A stretch of 64,000 bases of DNA from Ignavibacteriota bacterium. GTDB taxonomy: Bacteria; Bacteroidota; Ignavibacteria; Ignavibacteriales; Ignavibacteriaceae. The DNA lies in the NCBI GenBank assembly GCA_013285405.1, contig CP053446.1:1091985-1155984 (forward strand), written 5' to 3'. Position numbers and translations under genes: made by a program. The notes beneath the pieces were generated by a model. That model was not told the DNA's origin and did no database searches. It was given only the letters and a program-made list of their open reading frames with translations. How positions within the stretch are numbered: the stretch's first letter is position 1; every line of letters starts with the position of its first letter. Below, piece after piece: positions 50,404-58,384 of this stretch.

Positions 50404-51171
50404 ATGTGCCTAATAGTTTTCGCAAATAAAGTTCGTCCTGATTACAAACTGATCTTCGCAGCAAACAGAGATGAGTTTTATAACCGACCAAGTGAGCAGG
50501 CAAAATTCTGGTCAGACCATCCCGATCTGCTGGCTGGAAAAGATTTGCAGGCAGGCGGAACGTGGATGGGAATTACTAAGCAAGGAAGATTTGCTGCAAT
50601 CACAAATTACAGAGACTTGAAAAATCATAGAGATGATGCTCCATCTCGTGGAAATCTCACACTGGATTTTTTAATGAATGATATTTCGCCAAATGATTAT
50701 TATTCAAATCTTAAGTCAAGATTAAAAAACTTCAACGGATTTAATTTGCTTTTGGGTACTGTGGACGAACTTTACTATTTCTCAAATGAAATTGATGGGT
50801 TGCAAAAAATTGAGCCCGGAATTCACGGATTGAGTAATGCATTGCTCGACACGTCTTGGCCAAAAGTTGAAAAAAGTAAACAACAACTTCAGAATTTGAT
50901 GAATCAGAAAGAAATACATCCGTGGGAAGTGATTGATATTCTGAAAAACTCAACGATTGCAAAAGATGAAGAGTTACCAGATACTGGAGTTGGGCTGGAA
51001 CTGGAAAGAATGCTTTCTTCTGTTTTTATCAAATCAGAAAAATATGGAACCAGATGTTCTTCTGTCATTATGGTTGATAACAATAATAATATTAATTTTG
51101 TGGAGAAATTTTTCTTTGATGGGATCGGTAACTTTTCAAACAGAGAATTCAAGTTCACTATAAATAACTAA
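50404..51171 (+). CDS. NRDE-family (TANGO2-like) protein
   Basis: This 255-residue protein opens with MCLIVFANKVRPDYKLIFAA followed by NRDEFYNRPS. The NRDE motif and the Cys at position 2, an Ntn-hydrolase-like position, are both conserved. The core has AGGTWMGITKQGRFAAITNY and NGFNLLLGTVDELYYFSNE with GIHGLSNALLDTSWPKV. TANGO2-family proteins have been linked to haem trafficking and to Golgi organisation in eukaryotes; the bacterial role is unclear. There is no ribosome-binding site, because the inverted repeat runs up to the start codon. Confidence 0.92.
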   Translation: MCLIVFANKVRPDYKLIFAANRDEFYNRPSEQAKFWSDHPDLLAGKDLQAGGTWMGITKQGRFAAITNYRDLKNHRDDAPSRGNLTLDFLMNDISPNDYYSNLKSRLKNFNGFNLLLGTVDELYYFSNEIDGLQKIEPGIHGLSNALLDTSWPKVEKSKQQLQNLMNQKEIHPWEVIDILKNSTIAKDEELPDTGVGLELERMLSSVFIKSEKYGTRCSSVIMVDNNNNINFVEKFFFDGIGNFSNREFKFTINN

Positions 51172-51180
51172 GAAAAGAAA

Positions 51181-51460
51181 ATGGAACAGAAAGTAATTCA
51201 CGAAAAAGAAAATAAAAGATTTATTATTTATACCGACGGCGGAGAAGCTTATGTTGAGTATAGACTTGATAATAATGAAATGGATTTATATCATACCTTT
51301 ACAAATCCTGCGCTTAGAGGTAAAGGATTAGCGGCTCTTGTAGCTAGAGCCGCTTTGGAATTTGCTAAAGAAAATAATTTGAAGGTTATTCCAACCTGTC
51401 CTTATATTCAAACATTTATCAGTTAGGAATGTTGAATTTAAAAATTTGGTTGAGGAATAA
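51181..51460 (+). pseudogene. Small GNAT-like acetyltransferase with a C-terminal frameshift
   Basis: The 81-codon frame from ATG 51181 has the compact GNAT signature HTFTNPALRGKGLAALVARA, with the acetyl-CoA P-loop RGKGLA, followed by ENNLKVIPTCPYIQTF. It stops at 51426. A second plus-strand frame from about 51419 reads LSVRNVEFKNLVEE to a TAA at 51460, which is what the end of a YidJ-type GNAT should look like (C-x-Y-x3-F-x3-P/V-E-x3-L-V). The join suggests a small indel near 51415. The extended end abuts the OsmC stop exactly. The truncated form may still fold. Confidence 0.7.
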
Positions 51461-51889
51461 TTATTTCAACTTCGCACTGAGAACAATTTTTGGTCCGGTG
51501 AGAGCTTTTGAAACAGGACAACCGACTTTTGTTTGTTCTGCGTGTTTTACAAAAGTTGCCGCATCAATACCATCTACATCACCAAGTGTGTCTAATTCAA
51601 TTTTCGTGATTGTAAACCCGCTGTCAAGTTTTTCAAGATGAACTTTTGCATCGGTTTTGATTGAGTTTACTTTGAATCCCTCTTTAGACAATGAATTAGC
51701 TAAAGCCATCGAATAACAGCCGGCATGAGCAGCACCAAGTATCTCCTCAGGATTTGTTGTTGTTCCCGATTCAAACCTTGAACCTGCATCAAATGGTGTG
51801 TTATTTAATAATTTGGTTTCAGTACTGATTGAACCTTTTCCACCTTTTAAATCGCCTTTCCATTCGGCATTTGCTTTTCTAATTGGCAT
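51461..51889 (-). CDS. OsmC-family peroxidase
   Basis: This 142-residue protein matches the OsmC subgroup: the N-terminal strand AEWKGDLKGGKGSISTET, SRFESGTTTNPEEILGAAHA, then GCYSMALANSL with the first reactive Cys, and TKVGCPVSKALTGP with the second. The two cysteines reduce organic hydroperoxides in this family. It is cytoplasmic. It is convergent with the GNAT gene with no intergenic space. An ATG at 51889 precedes PIRKANAEW. Confidence 0.94.
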   Translation of the reverse strand: MPIRKANAEWKGDLKGGKGSISTETKLLNNTPFDAGSRFESGTTTNPEEILGAAHAGCYSMALANSLSKEGFKVNSIKTDAKVHLEKLDSGFTITKIELDTLGDVDGIDAATFVKHAEQTKVGCPVSKALTGPKIVLSAKLK

Positions 51890-51916
51890 TTGTCTATCTC
51901 CATTTATTATTATTGA

Positions 51917-52528
51917 TTATTCACTTTTTGTGAAACTTGTTTCCATTAAAGGCTTCCATTTACCTTCTTGATCAAGAAAATATGTGTTGAATCCGAACTG
52001 ATCAACGTCTTCCTCAGTTGGGATGTAAAGTTCTATTTTGTATTGAAAACTTTTTTCATCAGTTGATGGGTTAGCTGATATACTGTCAACTCCGGTAAAA
52101 ACTATTGATTCTATATCAGGGTCAAAATCGCCATACTCAAAAATTGCATCGGTGCCGAATTCATCGATTGAAAAAAGTGAAAATCTATCTATATCCATGT
52201 CGTAACCAACAATATGCTCGCTCGTAAATTCTTTTTCATAAATAGAATAAATCATATTTATCTGCAAAAATCTTCCACCGAGAATTAAGTTTGCGTCCGC
52301 AGTTCCATCATTTTCTTCGGGGTCTTTATCAGGATCAATCCAAAGCCGATAATGTAAATTCCATTTGCCTTTTAGTTTGCTTATCATTTTGTGCGGTGGA
52401 CTTATTTTAGCCAGTTCAAGATTATAATTTTTGATTATTACATTCTCCTCCTGAGCAAATAAGTTGATAGAAGCTAAAATCAACACTACAAATAAAATCT
52501 TAGAAATGGACAAAATTTTAGAAATCAT
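51917..52528 (-). CDS. Exported DUF1579-like protein
   Basis: This 203-residue protein starts at ATG 52528 with a signal peptide (SKILFVVLILASINLFAQEE). The mature part has HKMISKLKGKWNLHYRLWID, a strand-rich central portion (ILGGRFLQINMIYSIYEKEF, IVGYDMDIDRFSLFSIDEFG), and KWKPLMETSFTKSE at the end. This is the layout of DUF1579, a lipocalin/THAP4-like beta-barrel group of unknown function. It is probably periplasmic. It is 27 bp upstream of osmC on the same strand and likely cotranscribed with it. Confidence 0.75.
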   Translation of the reverse strand: MISKILSISKILFVVLILASINLFAQEENVIIKNYNLELAKISPPHKMISKLKGKWNLHYRLWIDPDKDPEENDGTADANLILGGRFLQINMIYSIYEKEFTSEHIVGYDMDIDRFSLFSIDEFGTDAIFEYGDFDPDIESIVFTGVDSISANPSTDEKSFQYKIELYIPTEEDVDQFGFNTYFLDQEGKWKPLMETSFTKSE

Positions 52529-52710
52529 TTTTATTTTATACCTAAAAAATTATCTTTATAAACTAAAACAAGATACCAAAAAATATCAAAGCATTAAATG
52601 TCTTTTGTATTAACTACTTTAAATTTCATATTCAATAACAATTTATAAATGTATAATTTTATTTATTATAATTTTAAGTTCTTCATTATACCCTAAAAGT
52701 TGGACACAGT

Positions 52711-54054
52711 ATGAAAAATAAAATTACACACGTTGTAAAACGTACGGGAGCGATAGTTCCATTTAAAAAAGAAAGAGTAATCAATGCAATTTACCGTGCT
52801 GCCGTTGCAGTCGGCGGCAGAGATAAAGATAAAGCCGAAGAACTTGCTGAACAGGTTATTGAAATACTCAACCAAAAATTTGATGAAAAAACTTCGCCGC
52901 ATATTGAAGATATTCAGGATGTAGTGGAAAAAGTATTAATTGAAAATGGTCACGCAAAAGTTGCTAAGGAATATATTCTTTACAGAGAAGAAGCTGCAAG
53001 AAGAAGAGATGAAGAAGGGAGGATTAATTCAAAACTAAATGAAAATATTCCATGGTCAAAAGTGTGGCGAAACCTTGATTGGGCGGTTGAACATAAACTC
53101 AATACTATCGAATTGCTGAATGAAAGAGTTGCAAATGGAGAATTTGCACAGATTGTTCACGAGTCTGAAACTTTGTATGAAGATGATGTTGAACTTGCAG
53201 CAAAATTAATTATAGAACGACTTAAAGATTTGCGAATGGTAATGATAAGCGGACCTTCTTCATCAGGAAAAACAAGCACTACGATGAAACTTGAACAGAA
53301 ACTGATAAAGAAAGGTTATAAATTCAAAGCACTTATTGTTGATCACTATTTTTTTGATCTCGAGTTCCATCCAAAGGACGAGTTTGGTGATTATGATTTT
53401 GAAACTCCGCAGGCACTTGATCTCCCTTTGATAAATGAACATCTCTCTAAACTTAGCCACGGAGAAAAAGTTTTAATTCCAAGTTATGATTTTAAAAGCG
53501 GTACGCGAACTCTTGATGCCACTCCGATGAAACTTGAAAAGGACGAAATACTTTTAATTGATAGTCTGCATGGGCTGTATCCTGATTTCAGCAAAGATAT
53601 TTCTCCTGAAGTAAAATTTAAATTGTATCTTGAACCTCTTTTGCAAATGAAAGGTCTTGATGGTAAATATATTCGCTGGACTGATGTAAGATTGATCAGA
53701 AGAATGCTGCGTGATTTTGCTCATCGTGCATACAATCCAACACAAACGCTTGAACACTGGCACTATGTGCGTTCAAGTGAATTGAGAAATATAATTCCAT
53801 ACAGCAACACAGCAGATTTTATTATCAGCAGTGCAATGCCGTATGAGCTTTGTCTTTATTCACACAAACTTGGAAAAGATTTTATTGAATGGGAGAAAAA
53901 ATATAAAAATGATCCGTTGAAAACTGATTCGTATGAACGTGCATCGAGATTAGCTTATTTATTAAAACACATCACTCCTGTTGAAGATGATTCTCCGGTT
54001 CCGCACGATTCAGTATTGAGAGAATTTATTGGCGGAAGTAGTATTGTTCATTAG
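52711..54054 (+). CDS. ATP-cone domain fused to a uridine kinase-like P-loop kinase
   Basis: The 447-residue protein begins with an ATP-cone (residues 5-95: HVVKRTGAIVPFKKERVINA, AIYRAA, KYIL-like VAKEYILYREE), the regulatory nucleotide-binding domain of ribonucleotide reductases and NrdR. The C-terminal part is a uridine kinase/phosphoribulokinase-type domain with Walker A VMISGPSSSGKTSTT, YDFETPQALDLPLINEHL, a Walker B-like EILLIDSLHGLYP, and RDFAHRAYNPTQTLEHWHYV. The inferred role is a nucleoside or related kinase tuned by the ATP/dATP state. No nucleotide-metabolism neighbours lie beside it. Confidence 0.88.
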   Translation: MKNKITHVVKRTGAIVPFKKERVINAIYRAAVAVGGRDKDKAEELAEQVIEILNQKFDEKTSPHIEDIQDVVEKVLIENGHAKVAKEYILYREEAARRRDEEGRINSKLNENIPWSKVWRNLDWAVEHKLNTIELLNERVANGEFAQIVHESETLYEDDVELAAKLIIERLKDLRMVMISGPSSSGKTSTTMKLEQKLIKKGYKFKALIVDHYFFDLEFHPKDEFGDYDFETPQALDLPLINEHLSKLSHGEKVLIPSYDFKSGTRTLDATPMKLEKDEILLIDSLHGLYPDFSKDISPEVKFKLYLEPLLQMKGLDGKYIRWTDVRLIRRMLRDFAHRAYNPTQTLEHWHYVRSSELRNIIPYSNTADFIISSAMPYELCLYSHKLGKDFIEWEKKYKNDPLKTDSYERASRLAYLLKHITPVEDDSPVPHDSVLREFIGGSSIVH

Positions 54055-54224
54055 AAAATACTGTTTCGAATTTGATACATTATAGTCTCCAATCCTGAAC
54101 TATTATGTTTCTATAAAATAAAATTGTTTTAATTATTGAATATTTTTGCACTTCTTTTGTCCTGTCCAAAAGGAATAGAAATTGTTAAAGGATTTCATAG
54201 TTCAAATCAAATGAAACTTAAACA

Positions 54225-55082
54225 ATGAAAACAAAAACCTGTTCGATTTTACTTTTACTTTTTACTTTTTTTGCTGCTACCACAACAAACTTTACACAGC
54301 AATCTAAATTCCATAAACCTCAGTCTTCAGGTAATAAAAAAAATTTCAATATCAACTCTTCACACAATTCAAATATCAGCAAACCATCAACAGTAACAAA
54401 CTATAGAAGAAAAGATTTTACTATAAACAGAAAAGAAAATGTTGATATAGATTCGCAGCGAAAAAAGAAAAACTATTCAGGAAACAGAACCATTCTCAAA
54501 ACAAATAAATCAGAAAATTATTTCCACATTGATAAAACCGGAAGCTCCCTTTGGGATGGAAAACATTGGGACATGGATGACTATCCACTTAAAGTTTACG
54601 TGAAAGAATCGTCTTCTGGTTATTATGATTCAGATTATAAAGATTATGTCAGCTATGCGTTTAAGATATGGCAGAAGGCTGATAACAGAATTCAATACAC
54701 CTTCACAAACAATAGCAGAAATGCGGATGTTCAATTTGTTTTTGTTGAGAATCTCGGAAAAAAGTATGAAAGTAATTATCTCGGTCTGACTGAGTATGAT
54801 GTGAACAGTAAAAAAGAAATCGAACAATCAACTGTTCAGATAAGCCTGATAAAATTTGGTGATGAAAAAGTCAGTGCAGGTGAAATAAAAGCAACTATTA
54901 TTCATGAACTTGGTCATGTATTTGGACTTGGTCACTCTGAAAGTGAGAACGATATCATGTATCAGTACATCAGCTCCGATCATACAGCTAAGAAAACTTT
55001 TGACGAACTTTCCATCGGTGATAAGCAAGCAATAAAAGATGTAATCGACTTGGGTAACGACGAAAAATATGTACGAAAGTGA
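54225..55082 (+). CDS. Secreted matrixin-type zinc metalloprotease
   Basis: The 285-residue protein has a signal peptide (MKTKTCSILLLLFTFFAATT), a low-complexity Asn/Ser/Lys-rich linker to about residue 105, and a metzincin catalytic domain. HFD-like WDMDDYPLKVYVKES, FKIWQKADNRIQYTFTNNSR and the zinc-binding TIIHELGHVFGLGHSESEND with the Met-turn IMYQYI show the HExxHxxGxxH motif complete. This matches the peptidase M10 matrixins. No C-terminal sorting domain is visible. It is convergent with the T9SS cargo gene 39 bp away. Confidence 0.92.
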   Translation: MKTKTCSILLLLFTFFAATTTNFTQQSKFHKPQSSGNKKNFNINSSHNSNISKPSTVTNYRRKDFTINRKENVDIDSQRKKKNYSGNRTILKTNKSENYFHIDKTGSSLWDGKHWDMDDYPLKVYVKESSSGYYDSDYKDYVSYAFKIWQKADNRIQYTFTNNSRNADVQFVFVENLGKKYESNYLGLTEYDVNSKKEIEQSTVQISLIKFGDEKVSAGEIKATIIHELGHVFGLGHSESENDIMYQYISSDHTAKKTFDELSIGDKQAIKDVIDLGNDEKYVRK

Positions 55083-55121
55083 TTAACCAGAGTAAGAGTA
55101 AAACATATGAGTATCTTTCTC

Positions 55122-56525
55122 TTATTTTATTACAATCATCTTATTTGTTTTGGAAAAACCATCAGCAGTCATCGAATAAAAATATGTGCCGCTTGGCAGA
55201 TTAGTTGCATTAAACTCGACTTCATATTTTCCTGCTGGTTTTTCTTCGTTAACAAGTGTGGCTACTTCATTTCCTAACACATCATAAATTTTTAATGTTA
55301 CAAAACCGGTTACAGGTAACTGATAACTTATTACAGTACTTGGATTGAAAGGGTTGGGATAGTTATTAAATAAATAATATGAATTTGAAATCAATTGTTT
55401 TTCCTCAACCATAACCGGGTCCAGCCAGGTTGCCAAATGTCTGAAATAGTTTTTCCATACTGATCCGTCCCACAATTGAGTTAACTTTTCCGTCCAATTA
55501 TAGTTTTCATTATAAACATAAATTCTAAATACATAATTATTCCATCCTGTTCCAGGTGTCCAGTTTTCCTTTAGCATTGTTGCTATATTATTTTGTTGTG
55601 TGTAAGTATAAGTTTCTCTCCAAACATTTTCCCAGTCTAAAATAGTGGTTTGCCAGTCTTGATAAATGGTGGATAATAAATTATTGTTCAAGTCATATTC
55701 ATACAAATATCTAAAATCATTTATCCAGATGCTGTCGGCACTATTCCATTCTTGTCTTATAATTTCATTGTTGTTTCTGATAGCATCATAAAAGTAGAGG
55801 TCTCTCAGTTCAAGTTTCCAATCACTGAGTAAATAGTGGTCATACCTGTCCTTTTTTATTAATAAATTAGTGGAATCATACGAAAATTCTTCTTTCCAAA
55901 AAGGACCCCATTGACCATAAAACATATATAATCCCTCACAAGTAATTCTTGTTGTATCACTTAATGAGTTCCAGCCATAAGAATATCTATTAATGTGAAG
56001 CCAGCCTGGATTTGCCCAAGTATATCTGTCAATATGTAACAAATTGTTATTAGAAGAGAAGAAATAATAATAGCGATAAAATTCCTCTCAATAACCTGAG
56101 CTCCAGTACCATTCATTACTAAAACTCAATCGACTATTCATATCATAACTATAGGTTTCTTTATACGTATTTTCCAAGACACCACCACTATTTCTTTTAC
56201 GCACAATGAATGTATCAGCAAGATTATTATTGTTATAAGAATACTCATAAATTGAATAAGTCTTCCAACTAGATAAGGATTGATTCCAATCTTGAGTTGT
56301 TAAATTTTCTATCAGAAAATCACCCTCAATCTGAGTAGAAAATTCCCCAACTATTTTGTCATAATGAAAATAAATTAATGAATCGGATACTGCATTAGAT
56401 AATGGAGTAGTTTTATCTTGATTATAAAATGTAGTTTTGGTAGGGTTGTGAATTTCTTGAGCTTTTAAAGTATAAGTTAACTGAAACAGTAAAAAGAGTA
56501 CAACTAATATTTTTATTGAGTTCAT
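55122..56525 (-). pseudogene. T9SS cargo protein gene with an in-frame TGA
   Basis: The frame starts at ATG 56525 with a signal peptide (IKILVVLFLLFQLTYTLKAQ) and runs 145 codons to a TGA at 56088-56090. The same frame then stays open for 321 more codons to 55122. Downstream there are repeated units with the pattern W-x5-W-x-N-x2-R-x2-Y-x-Y-x4-NN, and a type IX secretion sorting domain, NYPNPFNPSTVISYQL to KTNKMIVIK. The TGA falls where the repeat pattern has Trp (EWYWSSGY, stop, EEFYRYYYF), so a TGG-to-TGA change is likely. Without it the protein would have 467 residues. Confidence 0.85.
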
Positions 56526-56752
56526 CGCTACCCCTTAAATTGTTATTAAGTTGTTACAAACTTAATATGTTTTTAAAAAAATCAATCCCTGTTGTCCTAT
56601 TTTATTATTGAAGGCAGCATAGTATAATTTTTTAAGCATAAACTGATTTTTAGCTATTTCAAAACTATTCTTTCAAAAAAACAGGTAGCTAATCACATCC
56701 AATATTTATAATTTTCAATGCCATTTTCTCAATAATTCTCAGGAGTTGGTCT

Positions 56753-57985
56753 ATGAAAATCAATATTTCATTACTTACATCGTTACTAATCATTTCTTTT
56801 ATGTTTCAGCTTTATGCTCAGGATGAAAAAAACAAAGGTACATTCGTCGAACCAAAAGATGGTTATTACCAAAATGAAATTCTCAAAGGCATAAAAGAAT
56901 TTAACGAACCCTTTAAAGAAAAAAAGAAAGAATTTAAACTTGACTTTTCTGGAATGAATCTTCCAGAATCCAAAGATGAATTCACAAGTTACTGGTTCAA
57001 CGACCCGATTTCACAAGGAAGAACCGGAACCTGCTGGTGTTTTTCAACAACATCATATTTTGAATCTGAAATATTCAGACTTAGCGGAATGAAAATAAAA
57101 CTTTCTGAAATGTACACTGTCTATTGGGAGTATGTTGAAAAAGCGTATCGGTTTATTAAAGAAAGAGGTAACTCAGAATTTGAAGAAGGTTCGGAAGCGA
57201 ATGCAGTTCCAAGGATATGGAAAATGTACGGAATAGTTCCTGAAGAAGTTTATACTGGATTACTTCCCGGTCAAAAATTTCACGACCATCAGGAAATGAT
57301 TAAAGAAATGAAAACATATCTCAATAACCTTAAAACTACTAACGCCTGGGATGAATCTGCAGCAATCCTTGTAATCAAATCAATATTGAATCATTATATG
57401 GGTGAACCGCCTTATGAATTTTATTATAAAGAAAAAACATTTTCACCAAAAGGTTTTTTAAACGACTATCTTAAACTTAATCCGGATGATTATGTTGATG
57501 TACTTTCCTATATGCAGCAGCCATATTATAAACAAGTTGAATATGAAGTTCAAGATAACTGGTGGCACAGCGATGTTTATTACAACGTTCCTCTCGATGA
57601 GTTTATGCACGCATTGAAGGATGCAATAAAAAATGGTTACACGATGTCAATCGGTGGTGACGTATCAGAAGCCGGATATGATTCGTGGCATAAAGCCGGA
57701 GTCGTTCCAACTTTTGATATACCTTCTGAATACATTGATGAAAGTTCGAGACAGTTCCGTTTCAGCAATCAAACTACAACCGATGATCATGGAATTCATC
57801 TTGTTGGTTATCTGGTAAAGGATGTTGTTGATTGGTTTTTAATAAAAGATTCTGGCGCGGGTTCAAGAAATACAGGAGATCAAGGGTTTTATTTTTATCA
57901 CGAAGATTATGTTAAACTGAAAATGATGGATTTTATGGTTCATAAGGATGCAGTTAAAAATTTATTGGAGAAGTTTAAGCAATAA
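56753..57985 (+). CDS. Exported C1-family cysteine peptidase (bleomycin hydrolase-like)
   Basis: The 410-residue protein has a signal peptide (MKINISLLTSLLIISFMFQL, then YAQ). The papain-fold motifs are visible: the oxyanion Gln and nucleophile Cys in ISQGRTGTCWCFSTTSYFES, and the catalytic His in DDHGIHLVGYLVKD. The position of the usual active-site Asn reads Asp in WFLIKDSGAGSRN, which I believe is shared by a Bacteroidota subfamily. It is related to aminopeptidase C/bleomycin hydrolase, but is exported. It is monocistronic. Confidence 0.9.
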   Translation: MKINISLLTSLLIISFMFQLYAQDEKNKGTFVEPKDGYYQNEILKGIKEFNEPFKEKKKEFKLDFSGMNLPESKDEFTSYWFNDPISQGRTGTCWCFSTTSYFESEIFRLSGMKIKLSEMYTVYWEYVEKAYRFIKERGNSEFEEGSEANAVPRIWKMYGIVPEEVYTGLLPGQKFHDHQEMIKEMKTYLNNLKTTNAWDESAAILVIKSILNHYMGEPPYEFYYKEKTFSPKGFLNDYLKLNPDDYVDVLSYMQQPYYKQVEYEVQDNWWHSDVYYNVPLDEFMHALKDAIKNGYTMSIGGDVSEAGYDSWHKAGVVPTFDIPSEYIDESSRQFRFSNQTTTDDHGIHLVGYLVKDVVDWFLIKDSGAGSRNTGDQGFYFYHEDYVKLKMMDFMVHKDAVKNLLEKFKQ

Positions 57986-58384
57986 AATGAATGGATATTA
58001 AATTCGGGAAATAGCTGATATTCATCGATTTTAATAATATTTTGAAAAATTTTATTTCTTCAAAAACATTGATTTTAGATACATTTTACTATCTTTATCC
58101 TCGTCTTTTCAGACTTTTATCACTTCATTTAGAAAATACGCTGGCTTTTTATTAATTGGAGTATCAGGAATATACTTTATACTTAAATTTTTATTTGCCG
58201 TCATCTTGAATTTTATGTGAAAAAATTTTTAAGGTGTAAAATCGTGATAAGAATTGGAATAAATCTGTCTGACAAAGAAACAATAAAATTTATGTTAAGA
58301 ATGTTCTTGATCAATTAACTGACAAAAAGTTTAAATATTTTATTGCAAATCAATCTTTCAAGTAATTAATTTCAGGATAATACA
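57986..58384. other. Spacer before the membrane pyrophosphatase gene
   Basis: In this 399-bp region I see no gene I can support. A 24-codon frame at 58244-58318 starts with GTG behind AAGGTG (MIRIGINLSDKETIKFMLRM) and might be a leader peptide or a remnant. The remainder is AT-rich without strong hairpins and probably contains the hppA promoter. Confidence 0.35.
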
